A stretch of DNA of 64,000 nt, taken from NCBI RefSeq assembly GCF_000368025.1, contig NZ_KB849212.1, positions 709,979 to 773,978 of the forward strand. Direction: 5' to 3'. Each line of letters starts with the position of its first letter. Within the stretch, counting starts at the first letter, position 1. This DNA is from Acinetobacter parvus DSM 16617 = CIP 108168. GTDB taxonomy: Bacteria > Pseudomonadota > Gammaproteobacteria > Pseudomonadales > Moraxellaceae. A program made the position numbers and the translations under genes. The notes below the pieces were generated by a model. It saw only the letters and a list, made by a program, of their open reading frames with translations. It ran no database searches and was not told the DNA's origin. Positions 27,887 through 36,548 of the stretch are shown here, piece after piece.

Positions 27887-29482
27887 ATGGCTTTATTTAA
27901 CAACAATTATATTTTGGATGAATACATAACAACAACATGGACCAATGGCTACCAAACTGAAGTCAATTACACCTATGGATATTATCGTGATCTTAGCCCT
28001 AACTTCCAAAAATTCTGTTTACTTTTAAATGGGATAGATAGTCCAGATATTCAGACAAATCAAACACATTGTGAACTTGGCTTTGGGCAAGGTGTCAGCA
28101 TCAACATACATGCAGCAAGTACTGATGCCAATTTTTATGGTACTGACTTTAACCCTGCACATGCAGCTCATGCCAACCAATTAGCACAACATAGCCAAAC
28201 TAAGCCTTATTTTTTTGATGATAGCTTTGAAGAATTATTAAATCGAAATGATTTACCCATGTTTGATTCAATTAGCCTACATGGAATATGGAGCTGGATA
28301 AGCTATGAAAACCAACACATCATTTTGAAATTCATTCGTAAATATTTAAAACCCAATGGTATTGTCTATATCAGTTATAACTGCGTGACAGGTTGGGCTG
28401 CCAATATGCCTATACGCGAGTTATTTCATAGTCATTTTAAATTTAATAGCAAAAGTACAAACCCACTGCAAAAAGTAAATGAAGCATTAAATTTTAGCGA
28501 AGAACTACTTAAACAAAATCCAATCTTTGCTCAAAGAAATCCCAATGCTTTGCAAAAAGTAATCGATCTCAAACAACAAAATCCAAATTACTTAATTCAT
28601 GAATATTTGAATCAAGATTGGCAATGCTTTTCATTTCAGCAAGTAGTCAGAATCCTAGATGAAATTAAATTATCTTATGCTGGGTCTACAGACTTAGGAA
28701 CGCATCTAGATAACATTAATTTTTCAGAAGAACATCAGCAATTTCTAAATGCGATTGAACACCCGATTTTCAAAGAACAGTGCCGAGATTATTTTGCCAA
28801 CACACAATTTAGACGGGATTTATTTATTCGAGGCAAGAATAATTTAACCCCATTACAAGTCCAAGCAAAACTCCGAAAAACAGCATTTGTGCTTCTAACA
28901 GCCAAAGAGCAATTACCGAGTAGCATTACAGGACTATTGGGGACATTCAATTTGATAGAGGAAATTTATCAACCAATTGGCAATCGATTTGCTGAAGTTA
29001 ACTATCAACCGCTCACTATTGCAGATTTAGAAGCTAGTTTTCCCGAGCTTCACTATGCAAAAATCTTAAATGCGCTCGTTATCCTGTGCCATCTTGGACT
29101 AGCTCAACCATGTCAAAATAATGAACCATCTCAAAAAATGTTCGAGCATTGCCATAATCTGAATCATTACATTTTAAAACAAGCGAGTTTTCATCAAAAC
29201 TATGGTGTTTTAATTAGTCCAATCACAGGCATTGGTATACCGACTGAACATTTTCATCAATTATTTTATCGCGCTCACTTTATAGAGGGTTTAACGACTG
29301 CAACAGATTTTGCTTACTATGTGCAAGATGTCATCCAACAGCTTGGGTGGTTAGTTTTAGATAAAGATGGTCAAATGGTTTCAGATCAAGTTAAAAGCAT
29401 TGAAATTATCCAATCTAAAGCCCAAATATTTTTAGAAAGTAAGAAGTTGGAAATCGCGAAACAATTGCGTTTATTTAATTAA
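27887..29482 (+). CDS. Class I SAM methyltransferase with regulatory domain
   Basis: 531 residues from ATG 27887 (MALFNNNY); another ATG 21 bases earlier is possible and neither has a clear ribosome site. Motif I CELGFGQG, then YGTDFNPAHAAHA, FDSISLHGIWSWIS and LKPNGIVYISYN mark a Rossmann methyltransferase in the first 190 residues. The middle and C-terminal parts fit the MethyTransf_Reg arrangement (PF10119) from memory. Substrate unknown. Codon use is clearly more AT-rich than trxB and aat on either side, and the gene splits a trxB-aat-bpt order known in Pseudomonas, so transfer is likely. Confidence 0.75.
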   Translation: MALFNNNYILDEYITTTWTNGYQTEVNYTYGYYRDLSPNFQKFCLLLNGIDSPDIQTNQTHCELGFGQGVSINIHAASTDANFYGTDFNPAHAAHANQLAQHSQTKPYFFDDSFEELLNRNDLPMFDSISLHGIWSWISYENQHIILKFIRKYLKPNGIVYISYNCVTGWAANMPIRELFHSHFKFNSKSTNPLQKVNEALNFSEELLKQNPIFAQRNPNALQKVIDLKQQNPNYLIHEYLNQDWQCFSFQQVVRILDEIKLSYAGSTDLGTHLDNINFSEEHQQFLNAIEHPIFKEQCRDYFANTQFRRDLFIRGKNNLTPLQVQAKLRKTAFVLLTAKEQLPSSITGLLGTFNLIEEIYQPIGNRFAEVNYQPLTIADLEASFPELHYAKILNALVILCHLGLAQPCQNNEPSQKMFEHCHNLNHYILKQASFHQNYGVLISPITGIGIPTEHFHQLFYRAHFIEGLTTATDFAYYVQDVIQQLGWLVLDKDGQMVSDQVKSIEIIQSKAQIFLESKKLEIAKQLRLFN

Positions 29483-29572
29483 ATACTGATGATCGAATGG
29501 CGAAGTACTATATTTGCCATTCGACCTTTCTTAGATTAGTTTAATCTGAATCCTTTCCATATTCATTTTATT

Positions 29573-30304
29573 ATGCATCAACTTCCACCCTCTCAATATA
29601 TTTTTCCTGATCCTATTGAAGCTGATCCCGAGGGTCATGGTTTCATCTGCATTGGTGCTGACCTATCTCCATCGACTTTATTTGAAGCCTATACACACGG
29701 ATTATTTCCCTGGTTTAATGAAGACGAACCCATTTGCTGGTGGAGTCCTGAACCACGCTGCATTATTCAGCCACACTCCTATAAACCTAGCAAATCCTTG
29801 CTGCGAAATATGAAAAAGCATGACTATCGCATTAGCATCAATCACGCCTTTGAAGATGTGATTCGTTCCTGCTCGCTGCCCCGTAGCTATGCCAATGAAA
29901 CCTGGATTAGTGAAGATATAATCGAAGGCTATTGTTCTCTATTTAAGGCGGGTTATGCCTATAGTGTTGAAGTCTGGCAACAGGACAAACTGGTTGGTGG
30001 CTTGTATGGAGTCACCATCGGCAAAGGCTGTTTTGGTGAGTCCATGTTTAGCACCGAAACTGATGTTTCCAAGATGGCTTTCTACACCCTGATGCTGATT
30101 GGACAGGAAAATCAGTTGCCTTGGATTGACTGCCAACTGGTTAACGATCATCTCCTGAGTCTGGGAGCCAGTACAATTTCTCGCCAGACATATCTAAAAT
30201 CGTTACAAGATGTAATTATTGCCCCCCCTATCAATTGGAAAAACTATCAGGAACGTGTATTTTCAAGTAAAACAATAGCAGTTAATGCAAAATTAGACGG
30301 TTAA
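29573..30304 (+). CDS. aat: Leucyl/phenylalanyl-tRNA-protein transferase
   Basis: Adds Leu or Phe to N-terminal Lys/Arg of proteins, making them ClpAP substrates (N-degron pathway). 243 residues, full length: FPWFNEDEPICWWSPEPRCII, then GGLYGVTIGKGCFGESMFS and DCQLVNDHLLSLGA, the family's acyl-acceptor core. The partner bpt follows after 28 bp. Confidence 0.96.
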   Translation: MHQLPPSQYIFPDPIEADPEGHGFICIGADLSPSTLFEAYTHGLFPWFNEDEPICWWSPEPRCIIQPHSYKPSKSLLRNMKKHDYRISINHAFEDVIRSCSLPRSYANETWISEDIIEGYCSLFKAGYAYSVEVWQQDKLVGGLYGVTIGKGCFGESMFSTETDVSKMAFYTLMLIGQENQLPWIDCQLVNDHLLSLGASTISRQTYLKSLQDVIIAPPINWKNYQERVFSSKTIAVNAKLDG

Positions 30305-30332
30305 TGGACGAACACCTTGGAGGGACAGATTC

Positions 30333-31148
30333 ATGAAATCATACCAACCCAAGTCCCTTTTAAATGACTTACAGTATTACATCACGCCACCGCACGACTG
30401 TAGTTACCTCGATAACAAGTCCGCGCGCATGGTGTTTCTGGACCCGATTCATCGGATTGATGTCGTCACCTTATCTGAACTTTCCCGTGTCGGTTTTAGG
30501 CGTAGTGGTGATTTTGTCTATCGACCAGAATGCCACTTATGTCGCCAATGTTTATCTTGTCGCGTTCCGATTCAAGAATTTAAAATGAATAGTAGCCAGA
30601 AGAAAGCATGGAAACGTAATCAAGATTTAAAAATGAGTATTTTGCCAACTTCGCAAGCCAGTCAACAGCATTATGATTTGTATGAGCGTTATATCAATGA
30701 ACGCCATGCAGATGGCGATATGTATCCAGCAACATTAGATCAGTTTGAAAAATTCCTCATTCACAGTTGCACAGAAAGTTTTTTCATCGAATTATGGAAA
30801 GACCAAAAATTAATTGGTGTTTCAACCTGTGATTTAATGGATGATGGTTTATCTGCAGTTTATACTTTCTTCGATCCAGATGAACAACGTCGCTCCTTGG
30901 GCGTATTTGCGATTCTTAAGCAAATCGAATACGTTAAAACGCTGAATCTTGATTATCTCTACCTCGGCTATTGGGTGCCGCATTCATCCAAGATGAATTA
31001 CAAATCCCAGTATACCCCGCTTGAGTTGCTGCTTGATGGACAATGGCGCAGACTTAACCGCCCACTCTCTGACAACGAAATCCAGCAACTTGGAAACTCA
31101 TTGATGAGCACACTTCCATCTGAATGGAATAACCTGATTATTAAATAG
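30333..31148 (+). CDS. bpt: Aspartate/glutamate leucyltransferase (Bpt)
   Basis: Adds Leu (Bpt) to N-terminal Asp/Glu, second branch of the N-degron pathway. 271 residues. N-terminal Cys cluster CHLCRQCLSC (about residues 66-75) typical of ATE/Bpt enzymes, then RNQDL, GVSTCDLMDDGLSAVYTFFDP and YLYLGYWVPHSSKMNYKS. GGAGGGA precedes the ATG. The stop codon lies in a hairpin shared with the end of the convergent rimI. Confidence 0.92.
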   Translation: MKSYQPKSLLNDLQYYITPPHDCSYLDNKSARMVFLDPIHRIDVVTLSELSRVGFRRSGDFVYRPECHLCRQCLSCRVPIQEFKMNSSQKKAWKRNQDLKMSILPTSQASQQHYDLYERYINERHADGDMYPATLDQFEKFLIHSCTESFFIELWKDQKLIGVSTCDLMDDGLSAVYTFFDPDEQRRSLGVFAILKQIEYVKTLNLDYLYLGYWVPHSSKMNYKSQYTPLELLLDGQWRRLNRPLSDNEIQQLGNSLMSTLPSEWNNLIIK

Positions 31149-31150
31149 CC

Positions 31151-31609
31151 TTATTGAAATAAGGCTGCAAAATCATCGGTGCATGTCTTGACCATAATCA
31201 CGGCATGCTCCTTTGAACCATCAATATTTGGATAATAATTTTTTCGTAGATCAATCTGATGAAAACCTGTTTTTTCATATAGGTGAATTGCAGGAATATT
31301 ACTTTCACGCACTTCCAGAAAAATCTGAACTGGATTGTTCTTTAACTGTTGAATTGAATAATCTAGCAACTCGTATCCAAAACCTTTGCCCTGTTGGTTT
31401 GGATGAATCGCCATCAGTAATAAATTGGCCTCATCTAGAACAGGCTGCAAAATACAAAAACCCACCACCTGATTGGCTTTTTCATAAACAGTACATTGGT
31501 AGGAGGTCAAGGATTCCTGAAACTGCTGTCTGGACCAGGGATGTGTTTGTACCAACCGCTCAATCTCAGCTACACGGTCTATATCACTTTCCTGCATCAA
31601 TCGAATCAC
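31151..31609 (-). CDS. rimI: RimI-type N-acetyltransferase
   Basis: GNAT enzyme; RimI acetylates ribosomal protein S18 and other N-termini. 152 residues: MIRLMQESDIDRVAEIE, VVGFCILQPVLDEANLLLMAIHPNQQGKGFGYELL (acetyl-CoA motif A QGKGFG) and NIPAIHLYEKTGFHQIDLRKNYY. The last motif is the RimI hallmark. Its stop abuts bpt; a hairpin with 9-bp arms AGCCTTATT / AATAAGGCT at 31147-31166 spans both gene ends without a T-run. Confidence 0.88.
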   Translation of the reverse strand: MIRLMQESDIDRVAEIERLVQTHPWSRQQFQESLTSYQCTVYEKANQVVGFCILQPVLDEANLLLMAIHPNQQGKGFGYELLDYSIQQLKNNPVQIFLEVRESNIPAIHLYEKTGFHQIDLRKNYYPNIDGSKEHAVIMVKTCTDDFAALFQ

Positions 31610-31670
31610 GGACTGTTACCTTATAAAATGCTGGTGCAGATTATCAGCAATTTAATGCAAAATTTGAATA

Positions 31671-31700
31671 AAAAAATGGGCAATTTTGCTTGCCCATTTT
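31671..31700 (-). terminator. Terminator after the first PF10118 gene
   Basis: 11-bp perfect stem AAAATGGGCAA / TTGCCCATTTT with a 6-base loop and T-run on the minus strand, 11 bp beyond the stop. Confidence 0.85.
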
Positions 31701-31710
31701 CTATTTATCA

Positions 31711-32595
31711 TTAATTCAGGTTAAAACCCAGTTCAGCACGCCACTTATTTAACAGTTCAGTAGTATCATCATCATTTGGATGGAATTTAGGTCTTAAAAA
31801 AGCAAGCAATGTAGGAATCTGGCGCGTCATAAAACCTTTATAGCCATACATGAACTTGAGCATATATTTGGTGTCACGCCATGTGAGCTTGCCATCAGTT
31901 TTCAAAAGTTTTGCAGTGAAATATGATTGGGTAATAAAAATTAAACCCATTGCAATCACTAAAGCTAATGAACGCATAAAATAAGCTTTAAATCCTTGCC
32001 CATACATTGCTTCATAAACGTCAAATACCACCGCTTTATGCTCATTTTCTTCAACTGCATGCCACATCCATAAATGGTACATGGTCTCATCCATAAACAT
32101 GGATTGAATATCTGGGTTAGACAATAATTCTTCAGCAATCGTTGATGTAAAATGTTCCAAGGCACAAGTACCCGTTAAACCAATCATCTCTTTTGTAAAA
32201 CCAAATGGTTTTAATAATTTAGTACTTATAGCAACTCCATACTGAATCACTTTACCTGTTTGTGCCTCCAATTTGCGCACATCATAACCATAAGCTTGAG
32301 CAGCTGCATTAAAAGCCAAGTGTTCCTTTGAATGCATTGCTTCTTGTCCAATAAAAGCACTAATTTCTTTTTGTAATCGAGGATCAGCAAGTTTTGGATC
32401 ATTTCTAACTGCACGGGTGCTATTCACAAAAAATTGTTCGCCCTCTGGAAACAGTGCTGAAAGTGCAGTCATAAAATGAGTTAAAGCAGCATCTCCATTT
32501 GCCCAATAACGTGGCACTTCGCCAAATTCAAAATCCATTCGGCGTACAGGAAAACTAGCGCCAGCGCGGTTTGAAATATTGACTTTAGCATTCAT
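31711..32595 (-). CDS. PF10118-family metal-dependent hydrolase-like protein A
   Basis: 294 residues. Conserved Glu/His pattern of a ferritin-like di-metal fold: FIGQEAMHSKEH (about residue 90), CALEHFTSTIAEEL (about 150), and WMWHAVEENEHKAV (about 185). Then a hydrophobic stretch (about 215-235) that may anchor it to the inner membrane. The family is called metal-dependent hydrolase, but its substrate is unknown to me. AGGAGA precedes the ATG. About 65% identical by eye to the next gene upstream, with its own promoter region and terminator, so the two are duplicates expressed separately. Confidence 0.75.
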   Translation of the reverse strand: MNAKVNISNRAGASFPVRRMDFEFGEVPRYWANGDAALTHFMTALSALFPEGEQFFVNSTRAVRNDPKLADPRLQKEISAFIGQEAMHSKEHLAFNAAAQAYGYDVRKLEAQTGKVIQYGVAISTKLLKPFGFTKEMIGLTGTCALEHFTSTIAEELLSNPDIQSMFMDETMYHLWMWHAVEENEHKAVVFDVYEAMYGQGFKAYFMRSLALVIAMGLIFITQSYFTAKLLKTDGKLTWRDTKYMLKFMYGYKGFMTRQIPTLLAFLRPKFHPNDDDTTELLNKWRAELGFNLN

Positions 32596-32681
32596 ACTTT
32601 CTTCTCCTACCCAATGGATATATTTGCTTAAAAATTATCTATGGTTTATTTATACGCTTCTTTGAACGTATTAAATAAGTG

Positions 32682-32714
32682 CAGATAAGGTCAGAAAAGC
32701 ATCATCTTAGGACA
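32682..32714 (-). promoter_or_regulatory. Direct-repeat operator upstream of PF10118 gene A
   Basis: Two 12-bp half-sites in the same direction, CAGATAAGGTCA at 32682 and CATCTTAGGACA at 32703, start exactly 21 bp (two helical turns) apart. The same pair, in better form, lies upstream of the paralogue at 35078. On the gene strand the half-site reads TG(A/T)CCT(A/T)A. The spacing suits an AraC-type activator, which is inference. Confidence 0.6.
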
Positions 32715-32760
32715 TGTCAGTATGATTTAAAAAAGTCTATTCAATGTAATATTCAAAATT

Positions 32761-32787
32761 AAAAAGAGCAATTTTATTGCTCTTTTT
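32761..32787. terminator. Terminator after PF10118 gene B
   Basis: 11-bp perfect stem AAAAAGAGCAA / TTGCTCTTTTT, 5-base loop, 30 bp beyond the stop of the minus-strand gene. Confidence 0.85.
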
Positions 32788-32816
32788 ACATAGGTTTAGC
32801 TAATGGAAGTTTTAAG

Positions 32817-33698
32817 TTAAAAACCTAATTTTGCCTTCCAATCTTTAAGTAATTGTACGGTATCTAAATCATTTGGATGAAAATGTGGTCTAAAGTAAGC
32901 CAACATTTCACCCGCCATACCTGTAATAATCCCTTTTGATGGACTATAAGCATATTTGTAAATCATGCCTAATTCTTTCAGATTTAGTTTTTTGTCTTGT
33001 TGAAGTAGCCGTAAAGTAAAATAAGATTGAAGAATAAAGATTAAAACCATAGCAAATACAAGTGCTGTAGTACGTAAACTATATGCTTTTAATCCAGTTC
33101 CAAATACCGACTCATAGACATCGTAAGCCACTGCTTTATGTTCATTTTCTTCAACCGCATGCCAGAACCACATATATGACATGGTCTCATCTGTCATTAA
33201 ATCTTGGATGTGTTTATTGCGTAATAATTCAGAGGCAATCGTTGCAGTAAAATGTTCTAGCGCTGTTGTCGCCGTTAGATCAACCATCTCTCTTGTCATA
33301 CCAAAGGGTTTGACGATTTTTGAAAAATTCTTAAGCGCAAATTGGATATACCGTCCCGTAATCTGCTCTAAAGATCTAACATCATGACCATACTTTTGTG
33401 CAGAAGCATTAAAATTTACATGCTCTTGAGTGTGCATTGCTTCTTGACCAATAAAAGCACTGATTTCTTTTTGTAGTTCTGCATTATCTTTAATAGTTGG
33501 GTGATAACGTACAGCACGTACAGCATCAATAAATAATTTCTCGCCATCTGGGAATAATGTAGACAAACCAGTCATGAAATGAGTTAAGCCAGCCGAACCA
33601 TCCATCCAATATTCTGGTACTTGATCAAAATCAAAATTCATACGACGTACTGGAAAACTTGCACCTGCACGATTTGAAATATTTACTTTAGCATTCAT
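32817..33698 (-). CDS. PF10118-family protein B, cut off from its leader by an IS
   Basis: 293 residues from ATG 33698, the same start as paralogue A (MNAKVNISNRAGASFPVRRM). It keeps all the Glu/His motifs (FIGQEAMHTQEH, TALEHFTATIASEL, WFWHAVEENEHKAV) and the hydrophobic segment. An IS3-family element is inserted five bases upstream of the ATG. Rejoining the flanks restores AAGGAG at normal spacing, so the insertion parted the ribosome site and promoter from an intact coding frame. A frame running upstream into the IS is not the native start. Confidence 0.8.
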   Translation of the reverse strand: MNAKVNISNRAGASFPVRRMNFDFDQVPEYWMDGSAGLTHFMTGLSTLFPDGEKLFIDAVRAVRYHPTIKDNAELQKEISAFIGQEAMHTQEHVNFNASAQKYGHDVRSLEQITGRYIQFALKNFSKIVKPFGMTREMVDLTATTALEHFTATIASELLRNKHIQDLMTDETMSYMWFWHAVEENEHKAVAYDVYESVFGTGLKAYSLRTTALVFAMVLIFILQSYFTLRLLQQDKKLNLKELGMIYKYAYSPSKGIITGMAGEMLAYFRPHFHPNDLDTVQLLKDWKAKLGF

Positions 33699-33791
33699 GC
33701 TACAGAGATGGATCCGTAAATTTGAACAACAGCTATAAGTGATATTTTGCTCCCCAAATGATGTTATAAACATCGATATAAGGAGTATTTT

Positions 33792-34097
33792 ATGGCACGT
33801 AGACCAAGAAGAAATCATTCAAATGATTTTAAAGCTAAGGTAGCACTTGCTGCGATTAAAGCAGAAAAAACACTTGCTGAATTGAGTGCTGAATTTGATG
33901 TTCATCAAAACCAAATTATCGACTGGAAAAATCAATTGATTTCAGCTTCCTCGCAAGCTTTCGATCAATCAAAAGCTCCAACAGAACCACCCATCGATCT
34001 AAAAAAACTACATGCAAAAATCGGTGAGCAGGCATTAGAAATTGATTTTTTAGAAGGTGTGTTGAAGAAACTGGGCCGCTTCAACCACAAAAGTTAA
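33792..34097 (+). CDS. IS3-family transposase OrfA
   Basis: 101 residues. Basic helix-turn-helix protein (NDFKAKVALAAIKAEKTLAEL...HQNQIIDWKNQL) with a C-terminal leucine-zipper-like helix (LHAKIGEQALEIDFLEGVLKK). Binds the IS ends and is fused to OrfB by frameshifting. The start has AAGGAG upstream (33779-33784). Confidence 0.9.
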   Translation: MARRPRRNHSNDFKAKVALAAIKAEKTLAELSAEFDVHQNQIIDWKNQLISASSQAFDQSKAPTEPPIDLKKLHAKIGEQALEIDFLEGVLKKLGRFNHKS

Positions 34098-34924
34098 TCG
34101 ACGACTCACTTCAGATTTCAGTATCTAAACAAGCTAAGCTGCTGAAAGTCTCCCGTGGTTGTTATTATTATCGCCCAAAACCTGTGAGTGCATCAGATCT
34201 GAAGCTGATGCGGTGTATTGATGAATTACATATGCAATATCCTTTTGCAGGCAGTCGTATGATGCGTGATTTGTTGAATCGTCAAGGACATCATATAGGA
34301 CGACGTCATACACGTACTTTAATGAAGAAAATGGGTATTCAGGCGTTATATTGCAAACCAAATTTAAGCCAGGCTAATCAAGCTCACCGTAAATATCCAT
34401 ATCTGCTCAAAGGATTGGCTATTCAGCGCAGTAATCAAGTGTGGTCTACGGATATAACGTATATCCCTATGGCAAAAGGTTTTGTTTATTTATGTGCTGT
34501 GATTGATTGGCATAGCCGCAAGGTACTTGCGCATAGGGTATCGATTAGTATGGAGGTGGATTTTTGTATTTCGGTTTTAAATGAAGCGATTGAAAAATAT
34601 GGATCACCTGAAATATTGAATACAGACCAAGGCAGTCAGTTCACCAGTGATGCATTTATTGATGTATTGAAATCAAATGGCATTCAAATCAGTATGGATG
34701 GTAAAGGTCGATGGGTAGATAATGTGATGGTTGAACGATTATGGCGGAGCGTTAAATATGAAGAGGTGTATCTCAAAGCTTATAGCAGTGTCACAGATGC
34801 GAAAAAGCAATTAAGTGCATATTTTGAGTTTTATAATTTGAAACGACCTCATTCGAGTCTAGACAAAATGACACCAAATGAGTTTTACTATGATCAGCTA
34901 CCCCAACAAAACAAGGTGGCTTAA
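34046..34924 (+). CDS. IS3-family transposase OrfB (frame -1)
   Basis: 292 codons in the -1 frame relative to OrfA, open from just after a TGA at 34043-34045. DDE integrase core: WSTDITYIP (first Asp), NTDQGSQFTS (second Asp) and MVERLWRSVKYEE (Glu), plus the RPHSSLDKMTP tail. A heptamer TTTTTTA at 34046-34052, in phase as T TTT TTA for OrfA, sits right at the start of this frame and is the candidate slip site for the OrfAB fusion. A GTG at 34184 could allow separate initiation. Confidence 0.88.
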   Translation, partial: FFRRCVEETGPLQPQKLIDDSLQISVSKQAKLLKVSRGCYYYRPKPVSASDLKLMRCIDELHMQYPFAGSRMMRDLLNRQGHHIGRRHTRTLMKKMGIQALYCKPNLSQANQAHRKYPYLLKGLAIQRSNQVWSTDITYIPMAKGFVYLCAVIDWHSRKVLAHRVSISMEVDFCISVLNEAIEKYGSPEILNTDQGSQFTSDAFIDVLKSNGIQISMDGKGRWVDNVMVERLWRSVKYEEVYLKAYSSVTDAKKQLSAYFEFYNLKRPHSSLDKMTPNEFYYDQLPQQNKVA

Positions 34925-35077
34925 CTAGAGCGGAATATCACTTATAAATACGCTTTTAGTTGTTCAAACAAGTGGGACCACCTCTCTACTGACTCCTTTT
35001 AAATGGAAAATTTCCATTTACTACTTTTGTTCATTTTCTTGTGTTTATATTACGGTTTTATTGCGATGAATTAAGTG

Positions 35078-35110
35078 CAGTTTAGGACAGCAAGGTATCA
35101 GTTTAGGACA
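35078..35110 (-). promoter_or_regulatory. Direct-repeat operator displaced from PF10118 gene B
   Basis: Perfect 12-bp direct repeat CAGTTTAGGACA at 35078-35089 and 35099-35110, again 21 bp apart. Followed on the minus strand by CTGCACTTA, as upstream of paralogue A, then by the AAAAGGAGT ribosome site at 34992-35000. This is the native control region of PF10118 gene B, now 1.3 kb from its coding sequence. Confidence 0.65.
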
Positions 35111-35221
35111 TGAGGAGGAAAATTTAATTAAGTATTAAATTTTTCGACGCAAGAGAGAAAAAGGATGATGAGTGAAATCATTTTTCTCGACGCAAGGAAA
35201 CTTTGTCTAGCAATAGACATA

Positions 35222-35250
35222 AAAAAAACACCCCAAAGGGGTGTTTTTTT
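35222..35250. terminator. Terminator of the str operon
   Basis: Stem AAAAAACACCCC / GGGGTGTTTTTT with a 3-base loop, 15 bp beyond the tuf stop, symmetric A/T runs. Confidence 0.95.
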
Positions 35251-35264
35251 ATCACTCTAGGCGA

Positions 35265-36455
35265 TTATGCAGTTACTTTCGCAACAACACCAGCACCTAC
35301 AGTACGACCACCTTCACGGATTGCAAAACGTAGACCTGGGTCCATTGCGATCGGGTGGATTAACTCTACTGACATTTCTACGTTGTCACCAGGCATAACC
35401 ATTTCTACGCCATCTTGTAGTTTGATCGCGCCAGTTACGTCAGTTGTACGGAAGTAGAACTGTGGACGGTAACCGTTAAGGAATGGAGTGTGACGACCAC
35501 CCTCTTCTTTAGAAAGTACGTATACTTCCGCATCGAATTTGGTGTGTGGCTTGATTGTACCTGGCTTAGCAAGTACCTGACCACGTTGTACGTCTTCACG
35601 CTTGGTACCACGTAGAAGAACACCACAGTTCTCGCCCGCACGACCTTCGTCAAGAAGTTTACGGAACATTTCAACGCCAGTAACTGTAGTCGTTTGAGTA
35701 TCACGGATACCAACGATTTCAACAGATTCACCAACTTTAACGATACCAGCTTCTACACGACCAGTCACTACTGTACCACGACCAGAAATTGAGAACACGT
35801 CTTCGATTGGCATCAAGAATGCTTTATCGATTGCACGCTCTGGTTCTGGGATGTAAGAGTCAAGCGCTTCTACAAGTGCAAGAACTGATTTCTCACCATA
35901 TTCGCCATCATTGCCGTTCAATGCTTGAAGCGCTGAACCACGGATGATTGGAGTGTCATCACCTGGGAAGTCATAAGTAGAAAGAAGTTCACGAACTTCC
36001 ATTTCTACTAATTCAAGTAATTCTTCATCATCAACAAGGTCACACTTGTTCAAGAATACGATGATGTAAGGTACACCTACCTGACGAGAAAGCAGGATGT
36101 GTTCACGAGTTTGTGGCATTGGACCATCAGTCGCAGCACATACAAGGATCGCGCCATCCATCTGAGCAGCACCAGTGATCATGTTTTTAACATAATCGGC
36201 GTGGCCTGGGCAGTCTACGTGAGCGTAGTGACGGATTGGAGAATCGTATTCTACGTGTGATGTATTAATGGTAATACCACGTGCTTTTTCTTCAGGAGCA
36301 GAGTCGATTTGTGAGTAATCTTTCGCTTCACCGCCGTAAGTTTTTGCACAGATAGTTGCAATCGCAGCAGTTAAAGTTGTTTTACCATGGTCAACGTGAC
36401 CAATTGTACCCACGTTTACGTGTGGTTTATTACGTTCAAACTTGGCTTTAGCCAT
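35265..36455 (-). CDS. tuf: Elongation factor Tu
   Basis: Delivers aminoacyl-tRNA to the ribosome. 396 residues, full length. G1 GHVDHGKTT, G2 RGITI, G3 DCPGHADY, G4 NKCD, then RGTVVTGRVE of domain 2. AGGAAG before ATG 36455. Last gene of the str operon. Confidence 0.98.
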   Translation of the reverse strand: MAKAKFERNKPHVNVGTIGHVDHGKTTLTAAIATICAKTYGGEAKDYSQIDSAPEEKARGITINTSHVEYDSPIRHYAHVDCPGHADYVKNMITGAAQMDGAILVCAATDGPMPQTREHILLSRQVGVPYIIVFLNKCDLVDDEELLELVEMEVRELLSTYDFPGDDTPIIRGSALQALNGNDGEYGEKSVLALVEALDSYIPEPERAIDKAFLMPIEDVFSISGRGTVVTGRVEAGIVKVGESVEIVGIRDTQTTTVTGVEMFRKLLDEGRAGENCGVLLRGTKREDVQRGQVLAKPGTIKPHTKFDAEVYVLSKEEGGRHTPFLNGYRPQFYFRTTDVTGAIKLQDGVEMVMPGDNVEMSVELIHPIAMDPGLRFAIREGGRTVGAGVVAKVTA

Positions 36456-36548
36456 GATGATCTTCCTTTATAAACTGCTCATGAGGGTCGCCCATGAGCA
36501 CTTGGTTTTTTAACTAAATTTTAGTTGGGTAATATAGTAATCGAAAGA

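Larger units (their letters stand above)
33704..34985 (+). mobile_element. IS3-family insertion sequence
   Basis: 1282 bp. Terminal inverted repeats begin AGAGATGGATCC at the left and, on the complementary strand, AGAGGTGGTCCC at the right; further inside both ends share TTTGAACAAC and TATAAGTGATATT. Flanked by CTAC on both sides (33700-33703 and 34986-34989), a 4-bp target duplication. Encodes OrfA and OrfB in the usual overlapping -1 arrangement. It separates PF10118 gene B from its ribosome site. A 16-bp piece of the same right end also survives at 50206. Confidence 0.92.

Noticed and set aside
35101..35221. Small gene or RNA between PF10118 operator and tuf terminator
   Set aside because: Contains a short repeated CGACGCAAG word but no frame with start site or stable fold.
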